This document shows positions 30,638-39,557 of a stretch of 64,000 bases of DNA, one piece after another. This DNA is from Arthrobacter sp. Leaf337 (lineage in GTDB: Bacteria; Actinomycetota; Actinomycetes; Actinomycetales; Micrococcaceae): contig NZ_LMPC01000012.1 of NCBI RefSeq assembly GCF_001423745.1, positions 3,981-67,980 of the forward strand, written 5' to 3'. How positions within the stretch are numbered: the stretch's first letter is position 1; each line of letters begins with the position of its first letter. The notes below the pieces were generated by a model. That model had not been told where the DNA came from and made no database searches. It saw only the letters and a program-made list of their open reading frames with translations. Both the position numbers and the translations under genes were made by a program.

Positions 30638-32212
30638 ATGAAGCCTGCCCGACGTCTGCCCCTGCGGTTACGGTCCGGATCGACCGCGGCCAAGGCAGCT
30701 GCTGGCTCCCTGGCCGTATTGCTCGCGCTTACGGGCTGCACGGTGTTCGGCCAGCCCGACGGCGGATCGAGCGGCGGGAGCACTGCCAAGGCTGACCCTT
30801 CGATCGCCGAAGCGGCTCCCGAAGAGCTTCGGAACTTCTACTCGCAGGAAGTTTCCTGGACGTCCTGCGAGGACAAGCTCGAATGCGCCAAAATCAAGGT
30901 GCCCCTGGATTACAGCAAGCCCGACGGCGACAGCATCGAGATCGCCGCCCTCAAAATGAAGGCAACGGGCAAGAAGACCGGCAGCCTGCTGGTCAACCCC
31001 GGTGGCCCGGGCGGTTCCGGCTACGACTTCGTCAAGGACGCCGGCGCCACGAACATTTCCAGTGAAGTGCGCGCCAGCTACGACCTGGTGGGCTTCGACC
31101 CCCGCGGAGTGAAGCGGTCCTCCCCCGTCACCTGCCTCACGGACCAGGAACGCGACGAGTCCCGGGCAAAGAACTATGACCTCAGCTCGGACGCCGGACT
31201 GGCGGCCGCTGTCGCGGACAACAAGGCAACTGCAGCCAAGTGCGCCGAAAAGACCGGCCCCGTGCTGGGACACGTGGACACCGTCAGCGCCGCCAAGGAC
31301 CTGGACATCCTGCGTGCCGTGGTCAACGACGCCAAACTGAACTACCTCGGCTACTCCTACGGCACCTTCCTGGGATCCACCTATGCCTCGCTGTTTCCGG
31401 ACAACGTGGGCCACATGGTGCTCGACGGCGCCCTGGACCCGTCCCTCAGCAACGAGGAGCTCACCAGCGGCCAGGCCCGCGCCTTTGAGAAGGCCATCCG
31501 CGCGTACGTGGAGAAGTGCCTCGGTGACAACGGCTGCCCCCTGAGCGGAACCGTGGACAGCGGCGTCCAGCAGATCCGCGACGTCGTGCAGTCCGTGGAC
31601 GCCAACCCGCGGCGAGCCCAGGACGGCAGGATGGTGACCGGCTCGGCCTTCGTCAGCGGCCTGATCCTGCCTTTGTACAACGACGACAACTGGCCGTTGC
31701 TGACCCAGGCCCTGGACGCCGCCCTCAAGGGCGACGCCTCCCCGATGCTGCGGCTGGCAGACTTCGGCGCCGACCGCGACCCGAGCGGCAAGTACACGTC
31801 CAACAGCGCGTTCGCCTTCAACGCCATCAACTGCCTGGACTACCCCATGGTCAGTGACCCGGCTGCCATGCGGGCCGAAGAGCAGAAGCTGCGGCAGGAC
31901 TCCCCCACCCTGGGCTACTTCTTCGCCTACGGCGGCACGAACTGCCAGGACTGGCCCTACAAGAGCACCCGCACACCGGCACCCGTGGAGTACCCGGGCT
32001 CGGCCCCGATCGTGGTGGTAGGCACCACCGGCGATCCCGCGACCCCCGTGGAATGGGCCGGCGCCCTGCGCAAGCAGCTGGGCAACGCCTCCCTGGTCAC
32101 GTGGAAGGGCGAGGGCCACACCGCCTACGGCCGCTCGAACAGCTGCGTCACCGATGCCGTGGACGGCTACCTCCTGACCGGAGAGCCGCCCGCGGACAAC
32201 ACGGAGTGCTAG
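30638..32212 (+). CDS. Secreted alpha/beta hydrolase, TAP-like peptidase
   Basis: A 524-residue lipoprotein of the tripeptidyl-aminopeptidase-like (S33/TAP) family. The lipobox is LALTGC with Cys34. The nucleophile is Ser240 in LGYSYGT, the acid is in GTTGDPATP and the histidine is in GEGHTAYGR. The oxyanion-hole motif NPGGPGGSG is at 120-128. It probably trims peptides or ester substrates outside the membrane. The start is ATG 30638 with AAGGAG 6 bases upstream; TATGTT at 30595-30600 is a possible -10. It stands alone after holB. Confidence 0.9.
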   Translation: MKPARRLPLRLRSGSTAAKAAAGSLAVLLALTGCTVFGQPDGGSSGGSTAKADPSIAEAAPEELRNFYSQEVSWTSCEDKLECAKIKVPLDYSKPDGDSIEIAALKMKATGKKTGSLLVNPGGPGGSGYDFVKDAGATNISSEVRASYDLVGFDPRGVKRSSPVTCLTDQERDESRAKNYDLSSDAGLAAAVADNKATAAKCAEKTGPVLGHVDTVSAAKDLDILRAVVNDAKLNYLGYSYGTFLGSTYASLFPDNVGHMVLDGALDPSLSNEELTSGQARAFEKAIRAYVEKCLGDNGCPLSGTVDSGVQQIRDVVQSVDANPRRAQDGRMVTGSAFVSGLILPLYNDDNWPLLTQALDAALKGDASPMLRLADFGADRDPSGKYTSNSAFAFNAINCLDYPMVSDPAAMRAEEQKLRQDSPTLGYFFAYGGTNCQDWPYKSTRTPAPVEYPGSAPIVVVGTTGDPATPVEWAGALRKQLGNASLVTWKGEGHTAYGRSNSCVTDAVDGYLLTGEPPADNTEC

Positions 32213-32314
32213 GACGTCAGGCGGCCTGATCTAGCATGGCGAGCCCCTGCATAGGCGAGCCCCGGCGTAATGCCTGCACGAACCGGACTACGAGACCGGA
32301 TCAGTTGGACCGGA

Positions 32315-33070
32315 CTACTCGGACCGGGGCTCCAGCAGCACCGGCAGGTCCCGGATGGACTGTACGACGGCGGTGGCGCCGGCCGCGCGCAGCGCCGGTT
32401 CCCCGTGGGCTCCGGTGAGGACACCCGCCACTGTGCTCGCGCCTGCCCGCAGGCCCGACTGGATGTCGGCGCAGCTGTCCCCCACCACTGCGACCTTACG
32501 GACGTCATCCAGGTCCAGTGCGAGGACGGCCGTCAGGATCATGTCCGGATAGGGCCTGCCCCGCCCGGCATCCGCCGGACAGAGGCTCAGGTCCGCCAGC
32601 CCCATCCAGCCGAGGCTCTCCAGCACCATGTTTTGCGTGTGGCGGCCGAAGCCGGTGGCAAGGCAGACCATGATGCCGGCTTCGCGGAGCCACGCAATGG
32701 CGTCCTCCGCGCCCGGAACAGCCTGGATGACGCCTTCCGCTATCAGCTCGTCGCAGCTGCGTTCGAAAAAGGTGTTGGCTGCGGCGGCCCGGTGCCGGTC
32801 CTCGAACAGCTGGCTGAAGACGGCGAGTTTCGACATGCCCGCCGTGTCCTTGGCGTAGCGAAGCATGCGCTCGAACTGGGCCGATCCTTCCCCCACGCCC
32901 TGGTCCGCCAGGGTGCGGGTCATGGCGCGCTCCAGCAGGCCGCCGTCGAAAACTGTTGTTCCCACCATCGCGAGCACGGCCAGCCGTACCTCGTGGGCGG
33001 CGCCGGGAAGCGTGCCGCGGAGTGCGGGTGCGGCTTCCGGTGCGGATGCGTCTGCTGTGTCCGGAGTCAT
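32315..33070 (-). CDS. Phosphonatase-like HAD protein lacking its nucleophile
   Basis: A 251-residue HAD-superfamily protein closest to the phosphonatase-like (PhnX-related) group. Motif II (ATGFGR), the GRPYPDM motif and motif IV (VVGDSCADIQSG) are all normal. Motif I, which should read DMxGTTV, is AMVGTTV: Ala34 (codon GCG at 32969-32971) replaces the nucleophilic Asp. Two of three codon bases differ from Asp, so one sequencing error cannot explain it. The protein may be a non-catalytic binding protein or use altered chemistry. The start is ATG 33070 with GAAGGGG 7 bases upstream. No other phosphonate genes are nearby. Confidence 0.85.
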   Translation of the reverse strand: MTPDTADASAPEAAPALRGTLPGAAHEVRLAVLAMVGTTVFDGGLLERAMTRTLADQGVGEGSAQFERMLRYAKDTAGMSKLAVFSQLFEDRHRAAAANTFFERSCDELIAEGVIQAVPGAEDAIAWLREAGIMVCLATGFGRHTQNMVLESLGWMGLADLSLCPADAGRGRPYPDMILTAVLALDLDDVRKVAVVGDSCADIQSGLRAGASTVAGVLTGAHGEPALRAAGATAVVQSIRDLPVLLEPRSE

Positions 33071-33231
33071 GGCCAAGCCCCTTCGCTGACATGCGGCCGC
33101 CGACGCGGCCGCGTTTGGTCGTTCCACAGTGCAAGCGCTCCGGGACCCCGCGCTGAACCCGCACCGACCGCAGGGTGAACATCCAGACAACGTCCGCCAC
33201 TGCCATTCTGCGGACTTACGATCCGCTCATT

Positions 33232-33260
33232 TTGACCCGGGCAGGGGACTCTATTACAGT
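33232..33260 (+). promoter_or_regulatory. Promoter of tRNA-Thr
   Basis: TTGACC (33232-33237), a 17-base spacer and TACAGT (33255-33260). A small CCCGG/CCGGG hairpin with four T residues (33279-33297) lies between it and the tRNA. The rest of the 237-base gap shows nothing else. Confidence 0.65.
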
Positions 33261-33307
33261 TGTCTCTTGCATGATCCGCCCGGTTCTTCCGGGTTTTGTC
33301 GTGCGGT

Positions 33308-33380
33308 GCTTCCTTAGCTCAGTCGGTAGAGCGTTTCACTCGTAATGAAAAGGTCATCAGTTCGATTCTGATAGGAAGCT
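33308..33380 (+). tRNA. tRNA-Thr (CGT)
   Basis: A 73-base cloverleaf: acceptor GCTTCCT/AGGAAGC, D-stem GCTC/GAGC, anticodon arm TTTCA-CTCGTAA-TGAAA with anticodon CGT, variable loop AGGTC and T-arm ATCAG/CTGAT with TTCGATT. CCA is not encoded. It has its own promoter and terminator. Confidence 0.95.
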
Positions 33381-33387
33381 CGGGATA

Positions 33388-33424
33388 GACCCCCTAGAAA
33401 TCAAGGTTTCTGGGGGGTCTTTTC
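33388..33424 (+). terminator. Terminator after tRNA-Thr
   Basis: A 13-bp stem (33388-33400 and 33407-33419, one mismatch) followed by TTTT. The stop codon of the opposite-strand XRE gene lies inside it. Confidence 0.85.
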
Positions 33425-33687
33425 GCTGGTTTGAAGAGCTCCTGATCTGCTGATCTGGAGGACGCCCGGCCCGTCACCAGCAGGTCGCTCACCTGGCAGT
33501 CCAACGCGTCACAGATCGCCGTCAGCGTGGAAAACCGGATCGCCCGCGCCCGGTCGTTCTTGAGCACCGACAAATTCACCAGGCTCACCCCGACCTGCTT
33601 GCTCAGCTCCGTCAGGGTCATCCCCCGCGCCTCGAGGAGTTCATCGAGGCGGCAGTGAATATCCGAGCCCTCATCATCTGCCGGCAT
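33394..33687 (-). CDS. XRE/Cro-type HTH regulator
   Basis: A 97-residue protein with a helix-turn-helix of the YozG-like Cro/C1 type (about residues 11-70: LDELLEARGMTLTELSKQVGVSLVNLSVLKNDRA, then FSTLTAICDALDCQVSDLL). It is probably a DNA-binding repressor. Such regulators normally sit directly downstream of, and coupled to, a DUF2975 membrane protein gene. Here the start overlaps the stop of a DUF2975 remnant (ATGA). The stop codon falls within the tRNA-Thr terminator. Confidence 0.85.
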   Translation of the reverse strand: MPADDEGSDIHCRLDELLEARGMTLTELSKQVGVSLVNLSVLKNDRARAIRFSTLTAICDALDCQVSDLLVTGRASSRSADQELFKPAKRPPRNLDF

Positions 33688-33935
33688 CAGACCAGCCCTT
33701 CGGTGTCCTGCTGGAGGCGGCGGCCGTACTGTAAGACCACGGCGACCAGCACCATGACCAGGCCAATTGTCAACGGGGCGACATTGATCTCAGCCGCGAA
33801 ACCGTGTGACACACCCGGGGTGCGCCCGCTCGCCGCGATCATCTCCGCCACCCGGCCCAGCGCCCACCCGTCGAGGATCTGGCCGAACGTGCCGGCCAGC
33901 GCCAGGAGAGCGCCGCCGGCAGCCAGCAGGCCTGG
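33687..33935 (-). pseudogene. DUF2975 membrane protein, 5'-truncated remnant
   Basis: Reading back from the TGA at 33687-33689 gives about 82 codons of DUF2975-like sequence (GQILDGWALGRVAEMIAAS, then NVAPLTIGLVMVLVAVVLQYGRRLQQDTEGLV, the last being a membrane helix). The frame is cut by a stop codon at 33936-33938. There is no usable start, and the N-terminal half of about 80 residues normal for the family is absent in any frame. This is inferred to be a decayed partner of the downstream XRE gene. Confidence 0.7.
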
Positions 33936-34046
33936 TCAACGGCCGGTGGACGCTCCTTGGCGAACCGTACATACTCCATGAGTAGGATGAGCGACTGTAA
34001 GGGACAGACGGAATTTCTGCGGCACGTTACAGAGAGGAGCCCCAAC

Positions 34047-34805
34047 ATGGCTCAGTTCACCGGCAAGGTCGCCCTGGTCACCGGAGGCGGCTCAGGCATC
34101 GGCGAAGCGATCAGCAAGGAACTCGCCACGAAAGGCGCCCACGTTGTTGTCACCGATATCAACCTGGATGCGGCGCAGCGGGTTGTCCAGGAAATCGTGG
34201 ATGCCGGCGGGACCGCCTCGGCGGTGCGGCAGGACACCGCCAAAAAGGAGGACGCCGAGATGGTTGTCCGCCACGCCGTGGACACCTACGGAGCTTTGCA
34301 CTTCGCGGTCAACAACGCCGGCATCGGCGGCAAGCACGCCCCCGCAGGCGAGACGGACCTGGACGAATGGGACAAGGTCATCGGCATCAACCTCAACGGT
34401 GTGCTCTACGGGATGCGCTACCAGATCCCGCAAATGCTCGAAGCCGGCGGCGGCAACTGCGCCATCGTCAACATGGCCTCCATCCACGGCACGGTTGCGG
34501 CGCCGGGCAACGGCGCCTACACCGCTGCCAAGCACGGCGTGGTCGGAATCACGAAGAACGCCGCCGCCGAGTACGGCCCACACGGGCTGCGCATCAATTC
34601 GGTCGGCCCCGGCTACATCAAGACACCCCTTGTCGAGAGCAGCCTCAGCCCCGAAGTCCGGAAGGCCCTCGAAGGGAAGCATTCCCTGGGCCGGCTAGGC
34701 ACGGCAGAGGAAGTTGCCCACCTTGTCAGCTTCCTCCTGTCCGAGGAAGCGTCGTTCATGACGGGCGGCTATTACTTGGTGGACGGCGGCTACACGGCCG
34801 TATGA
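34047..34805 (+). CDS. Short-chain dehydrogenase/reductase
   Basis: Classical SDR of 252 residues. The nucleotide-binding loop TGGGSGIGE is at 12-20, the NNAG motif at 89-92, and the catalytic Ser145, Tyr158 and Lys162 lie in the usual spacing (YTAAK). Asp37 (VTDINL) after the second strand suggests NAD preference. The substrate is unknown; the family includes glucose and 3-hydroxyacyl dehydrogenases. The start is ATG 34047 with AGGAG 7 bases upstream; a longer frame to 33957 lacks support. TAGGAT at 33983-33988 is a possible -10. Confidence 0.9.
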   Translation: MAQFTGKVALVTGGGSGIGEAISKELATKGAHVVVTDINLDAAQRVVQEIVDAGGTASAVRQDTAKKEDAEMVVRHAVDTYGALHFAVNNAGIGGKHAPAGETDLDEWDKVIGINLNGVLYGMRYQIPQMLEAGGGNCAIVNMASIHGTVAAPGNGAYTAAKHGVVGITKNAAAEYGPHGLRINSVGPGYIKTPLVESSLSPEVRKALEGKHSLGRLGTAEEVAHLVSFLLSEEASFMTGGYYLVDGGYTAV

Positions 34806-34856
34806 CAGCAGGCCGGTAACCGGGGTTTCCTGACGACGCTGTGGGAGGCGCCCCGG

Positions 34857-35264
34857 TCACCGCCGCTTGAAGGTAACGCCCCCGATGAGCCCTACGAGCG
34901 CGGCCGGCAGGGCGAACAAACCAAAGATCTGCGGCATCAACGACGGCGGCGTGGTGATCATCGTGGCCAGGCCCACCAGTGCAACCGGCGCCGCAACGCA
35001 GAGCGTCACCCACAGCGGATATTGCCGGATCTGGGACCAGACCGCCGCTGCAATGGAAGCAGCCGAGCCGGCGAGCATAAACAGCCGGCCCACACGCAGC
35101 CGCTCCACAAACTCAGGCACCGGCTCGTAGGCGAACAACATTGTCCGCTCCAAGGAAATGCCTGTCAGGATGATGGAAACGCCGACCAACCCTGCCCAAG
35201 GCAGGGCCCGCCCTCTCCACCACCGGCGGACAACGTAGCGCTCGTCTCCCGGTGAGTTCGTCAC
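34857..35264 (-). CDS. Small four-helix membrane protein, unknown
   Basis: A 135-residue protein with four predicted membrane helices (about 22-40, 58-76, 83-103 and 109-128), a charged Arg-rich N-terminus (RRWWRGR) and a basic KRR end. No family is recognised. The start is GTG 35264; TAAGAT (35271-35276) ends 6 bases upstream, predicting a leaderless mRNA. It lies convergent to the SDR gene and divergent from an MFS gene. Confidence 0.78.
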   Translation of the reverse strand: MTNSPGDERYVVRRWWRGRALPWAGLVGVSIILTGISLERTMLFAYEPVPEFVERLRVGRLFMLAGSAASIAAAVWSQIRQYPLWVTLCVAAPVALVGLATMITTPPSLMPQIFGLFALPAALVGLIGGVTFKRR

Positions 35265-35270
35265 TCTGCG

Positions 35271-35276
35271 ATCTTA
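35271..35276 (-). promoter_or_regulatory. -10 box of leaderless small membrane protein gene
   Basis: TAAGAT on the minus strand, 6 bases before GTG 35264. Confidence 0.5.
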
Positions 35277-35356
35277 TCCGCTGGCTGCTGCAGGGCACCC
35301 GTACCGCGAAGGCCGGCGCTATTGAATTCCGGCACGCCGTCCGAAATTCTTGAGCT

Positions 35357-36682
35357 GTGGAACAGCGCCCGTCGGACAGGACAGCTCCCCAGCGCGGGGC
35401 ACCTCCGGCCTCACCGTGGGGCATGGTGCTCAGGTTCGGGCTGGTCAGCCTGGCCGTTGATGCCGTGTCCGACGGCGCACGCCCGCTCGCCGGACCGCTC
35501 CTTGCCCAGTTGGGTGCCTCCGCTTTGGTGATCGGGCTGGTCACCGGCGGCGCCGAGGCAGCAGCCCAGGGGCTTCGGCTGGTCTTCGGGCCGTGGGCGG
35601 ACCGCACCGGGAAATACTGGACGTTCACGCTGGCGGGCTATGCCCTCACTGCCCTGTGCATCCCGCTGCTTGCCGTGACGCCCGCTCTCGGTGTCGCAGG
35701 GCTCATGCTGGCCTCTGCCCTCATCATTGGCGATCGCGTGGGCAAGGCGGTCCGGAGCCCCGCGAAGACCGTCCTGCTGGCCGCCGTTGCCGAGCCAATC
35801 GGGCGTGGACGCGGTTTCGCGGTGCACAAGTCACTGGATCTTGCCGGCGCATTTGCCGGTCCGCTGATCGCCTCCGCTGTCATCGCGGCAACCGGTGCAC
35901 TGTGGCTGGCGTTCGCGGTCCTGGCGATTCCCGCCACGTTTGCCATGGCACTCCTGTTCCGGATGCGGCGCCGCATCCCCGATCCACACGGACCACCTGT
36001 GCCGGGGGCACGGGACGTGCAGAAAGCCTCGGACGCCCGGGCACCTGCCGCACATCAGAGGGAGCGCCTTTCTGCGGTGTTCGTCCTCTTCGCCGTCTCC
36101 GCCTTCTTCTGGAGCGCCGGCCTGGTGGCCTTCGGAGTCATCGCGTTCCATCTGACGTCCACTGTTGGCGTTGCCGTCGCCGCCGTTCCGCTGGTTTACG
36201 CCGCCGGCATGGCAGCCGCCGCCCTGGGAGCTCTCGCCAGCGGCTACGCCTACGATCGCGCCGGCGGCGCCGTGCTTCTGGTCCTGCCGGCCCTGGTTAC
36301 CTTGATCCCGGTGCTGGCGTTCTCCTCGGGCGCGGGACAGGTGCTGGCCGGAGTGTTCGTGTGGGGAGCCGCCACGGGCATCCAGGACTCCACGGTGAAG
36401 GCACTGGTGGCCGACCTGGTGGTTCCGGCGAGGCAGGGAACCGCTTACGGAATCTTCGCCGGTTTCGAAGGGGGCGGCGCACTCGCCGGCGGCGCCCTTT
36501 ACGGCGCGCTCTACGGCTCCCGTCCTGCACTCATTGCCGCCGTGGCGGCCCTCCAGACGGTTTCGATGGTCCTGCTGCTGGCAACCGTGGTCCGGTCATT
36601 CCGCCGACGCGGCCCGGGGCCTGGACCCTTCCCGGGGACCGGCCCCGCCCCGGAGTCTACCCATGGTCCGGAGCTTGAATGA
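35357..36682 (+). CDS. MFS transporter
   Basis: A 441-residue major facilitator with about 12 membrane segments. A charged central loop (RMRRRIPDPHG to AHQRERL) divides the two halves. The GPWADRTGKYW segment after helix 2 is the MFS motif A region, and SPAKTVLLAAVAEPIGRGRGFAVHKSLD resembles proteins annotated as drug or sugar exporters. The substrate is unknown. The start is uncertain: GTG 35357 has no clear ribosome-binding site. Its last 87 bases overlap the end of the convergent P-type ATPase gene. Confidence 0.85.
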   Translation: MEQRPSDRTAPQRGAPPASPWGMVLRFGLVSLAVDAVSDGARPLAGPLLAQLGASALVIGLVTGGAEAAAQGLRLVFGPWADRTGKYWTFTLAGYALTALCIPLLAVTPALGVAGLMLASALIIGDRVGKAVRSPAKTVLLAAVAEPIGRGRGFAVHKSLDLAGAFAGPLIASAVIAATGALWLAFAVLAIPATFAMALLFRMRRRIPDPHGPPVPGARDVQKASDARAPAAHQRERLSAVFVLFAVSAFFWSAGLVAFGVIAFHLTSTVGVAVAAVPLVYAAGMAAAALGALASGYAYDRAGGAVLLVLPALVTLIPVLAFSSGAGQVLAGVFVWGAATGIQDSTVKALVADLVVPARQGTAYGIFAGFEGGGALAGGALYGALYGSRPALIAAVAALQTVSMVLLLATVVRSFRRRGPGPGPFPGTGPAPESTHGPELE

Positions 36683-39475
36683 CAATTTACGGAGCTCACC
36701 GAAAGCCAGGACTGCCGATGCCAGGAGCACGCATGCTCCCCAGTGGTAGGCGTCCATGGATGCCGTCCCGAAAGCCCGCTGCAGCAATGGCACCTCAACC
36801 ACGGCGACCTGGAGAACCGCAGCCAGCGCCACAGCGCCCCACAGCCATTTGTTGACGAACAGGCGGTGGAACGCGCTGGACGTCTCGGAACGGGAGTTGA
36901 ATGCGTTGAACAACTGGGCGAACACGAGGGTGGTGAACCCGGCGGTACGCGCCACGTCCAGGGAATCGGCACCTTCCACCAGCCCGCCCGGCAGGAAGAT
37001 GTCAATGGCGAGCAGGGAGGCGAGCCCCATGACAAGGCCCACCGACAGGATGCCGGACCACATCCGCCGGCCGATGATCCGCTCGGTGGTCCTGCGTGGC
37101 TGGCGCGCCATGACGTCGTCGATCTCAGGGTCCACCCCCATGGCGAGCGCCGGGCCGGAATCCGTCACCAGGTTGATCCAGAGGATCTGGGTGGCGAGCA
37201 AGGGCAGTGCGACAGCCTCGCCCGGGGCACCGGCCAGGCCCAGCGCTCCGGCAAAAACGACCCCGAGGAAAACCGTGAAGACCTCACCCATATTGGAGGA
37301 CAGGAGGTAGCGGAGGAATTTTTCGATGTTCTCGAAGATGATGCGGCCCTGGCGGACGGCCGCAACAATCGTGGCGAAGTTGTCATCAGCCAGAATCATC
37401 TTGGACGCCTCCTTAGTCACTTCCGTCCCGGCGACGCCCATGGCAATGCCGATATCCGCAGACTTCAGCGCCGGCGCGTCGTTGACTCCGTCCCCCGTCA
37501 TGGCCACCACGTTGCCCTGCGCCTGGAGCGCATCAATGATCTGCAGTTTGTTCTGCGGTGCCACCCGCGCGTAGACCGAGGTGGCAGCCGTGACGGCGTG
37601 CAGCCCTGCCTCATCCATCGCATCGAGCTCCGCCCCCGTGACCGCCCGCTCCCCCGCCGCTGCTATCCCCAGGTCGCCGGCAATCCGGGCCGCGCTGAGC
37701 GGATGGTCGCCGGTAATCATCAGCACCCGTATGCCGGCGTGCTGGGCTGCCGCCACCGCAGCGGCGGCTTCCGCCCGGGGCGGGTCGATAATCCCCACCA
37801 CTCCGAGGTATACCAGTGTGCTTTCATCAGCTTCGTCCAGCACCTCAAGTTCGTGCCTGTCCGCGTCCCCGTACCGGCGGTAGGCGACGCCGAGCGTCCG
37901 GAAGGCCTGCGCGGACAAAGCATCAACCGCTGCAAGCGCCTGGTCACGGCGCGCACTGTCCAGCGGGACGATGCTTTCACCCACCTGCAGCCCGGTGCAG
38001 CGTCCGAGCAGCACGTCGGGTGCGCCCTTGGTGACCAGGGACAGCGTGCCCAGTTCCTTGTGGTGCGCCACCGCTGACATCAGCTTCCGCTCCGAGGTGA
38101 ACGGCACTTCACCGTGACGTTCATATTCGCCGACGCGCTCCGTGACCCCCTCAAGCTTGCGGGCTGCGACGAGGAAGGCCGCCTCGGTGGGATCCCCCTG
38201 GATCTCCCACTCGCCGTCGTGCTCTGTCAGCTGGGCGTTGTTCGCGAAGGTGCCGCCGGCCAGGACAAGACCGGCCTCCAGCAGCACGGCCGGATCGATA
38301 TCCTCCCTGCCCTCCTGGCGGGCACGGCCCTCGGGCCGGTAGCCCACACCCGTTAGTTCCACCTCGCCCGAGGCGGTGACAATCCGGCCCACGGTCATCT
38401 CGTTACGGGTCAGCGTTCCGGTCTTGTCCGAGGCGATCACCGTTGCGGAGCCGAGCGTTTCCACCGAGTGCAACTGCTTCACGACGGCGTTGCGCCGGGC
38501 CATGCGCTGCACGCCCAACGCCAGCACAACAGACAGGATGGCGGGCAGCCCCTCCGGGACAGCCGCCACTGCGAGCGACACACCGAGCAGCAGCACAGTC
38601 ACAAGATCGCTCAGTGAACTGACGCCGTTAACCGCCACCACGGTGACCATTACGACGACGGCGATGACGATCACCGTGGCGCCCAGCAGCCGGCTCACGC
38701 CCGCAATTTCCTTCTGCAGCGGCGTCGGCTCGGCGACCGTCCGCTCAAGCATCCCGGCGATGGCGCCGACTTCCGTGTCCATGGCCGTTCCGGTCACCAC
38801 TGCCCGTCCCACGCCCTGGGTGACGGCCGTGCCCTTGAACACCATGTTCACCCGGTCGCCCAGCGGAACATTTCCGGACAGCGTTCCCGGGTTCTTGAAG
38901 ACCGGCTCGCTCTCTCCGGTCAGGGAGGCTTCGCTGACACGGAGCGACGTGGCGGTGACCAGGCGGGCATCCGCGCCCACGGCATCGCCTTCGCCCAGGA
39001 CAAGGATGTCACCGCGGACAAGCCCCGCTGAGGGCACCGTCCTTAGTTCGCCGTCGCGCAGGACGGTGGAGTTGGCCGCCGTCATGACCTGCAGGGCCGT
39101 CACGGCTGTCTCGGCTTTGTTTTCCTGGACGAAGCCCAGCACCGCATTGAACAGGACCACGGCGCTGATCACGACGGCATCGACCGGAACTCCGCGGGCA
39201 CCCTCCGCTGCCCAGGCGACGACTGAGATGGCGATCGCAGCCAGCAACAGGTAAATCAGCGGATCCTGGAACTGGGATACGACCCGTCGCCACCAGGGTG
39301 CTGGCGGCGCGGACTCGAGTTCGTTGGGTCCGTCGCGCTCGAGCCGGCGGGCGGCTTCCGCCGAGGAGAGGCCGGTCGCGGGGTCAACACCGCAGGCGGC
39401 CACCGCTTCGGCAGCCTCGCAGAGGTACCAGGGGACAGCATCGAGGGATGCCGCCTGCCGAGGGGCATCCGTCAT
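36596..39475 (-). CDS. P-type cation ATPase, calcium/P2 type
   Basis: A 959-residue pump. The N-terminal cation-ATPase domain is followed by the actuator TGES (187-190), the P2-type PEGLP in helix M4 (307-311), the phosphorylation site Asp350 in SDKTGTLT, the nucleotide domain and TGDGVNDAPAL; the last four helices form the C-terminal transport domain. VAAVPEGLP with NMGE and NLVTDSGPALAMG fits Ca2+ (PMR1/SERCA-like) or Mn2+ transport; Na+ cannot be excluded. The start is ATG 39475 with GGGTG 8 bases upstream. The 3' end overlaps the MFS gene by 87 bases. Confidence 0.93.
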   Translation of the reverse strand: MTDAPRQAASLDAVPWYLCEAAEAVAACGVDPATGLSSAEAARRLERDGPNELESAPPAPWWRRVVSQFQDPLIYLLLAAIAISVVAWAAEGARGVPVDAVVISAVVLFNAVLGFVQENKAETAVTALQVMTAANSTVLRDGELRTVPSAGLVRGDILVLGEGDAVGADARLVTATSLRVSEASLTGESEPVFKNPGTLSGNVPLGDRVNMVFKGTAVTQGVGRAVVTGTAMDTEVGAIAGMLERTVAEPTPLQKEIAGVSRLLGATVIVIAVVVMVTVVAVNGVSSLSDLVTVLLLGVSLAVAAVPEGLPAILSVVLALGVQRMARRNAVVKQLHSVETLGSATVIASDKTGTLTRNEMTVGRIVTASGEVELTGVGYRPEGRARQEGREDIDPAVLLEAGLVLAGGTFANNAQLTEHDGEWEIQGDPTEAAFLVAARKLEGVTERVGEYERHGEVPFTSERKLMSAVAHHKELGTLSLVTKGAPDVLLGRCTGLQVGESIVPLDSARRDQALAAVDALSAQAFRTLGVAYRRYGDADRHELEVLDEADESTLVYLGVVGIIDPPRAEAAAAVAAAQHAGIRVLMITGDHPLSAARIAGDLGIAAAGERAVTGAELDAMDEAGLHAVTAATSVYARVAPQNKLQIIDALQAQGNVVAMTGDGVNDAPALKSADIGIAMGVAGTEVTKEASKMILADDNFATIVAAVRQGRIIFENIEKFLRYLLSSNMGEVFTVFLGVVFAGALGLAGAPGEAVALPLLATQILWINLVTDSGPALAMGVDPEIDDVMARQPRRTTERIIGRRMWSGILSVGLVMGLASLLAIDIFLPGGLVEGADSLDVARTAGFTTLVFAQLFNAFNSRSETSSAFHRLFVNKWLWGAVALAAVLQVAVVEVPLLQRAFGTASMDAYHWGACVLLASAVLAFGELRKLSFKLRTMGRLRGGAGPREGSRPRAASAE

Positions 39476-39557
39476 GGCGCTGTCACCCACATGCCCCAAC
39501 CCTTGCCCACCGGGCTGGGTGGCGCAAGGGGCCTACGGCCCCCCGTCCGGCGTCGAA

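Noticed and set aside
33957..34046. A 30-codon N-terminal extension of the SDR.
   Set aside because: The ATG at 34047 has a strong AGGAG site and begins at the normal position of the SDR fold.
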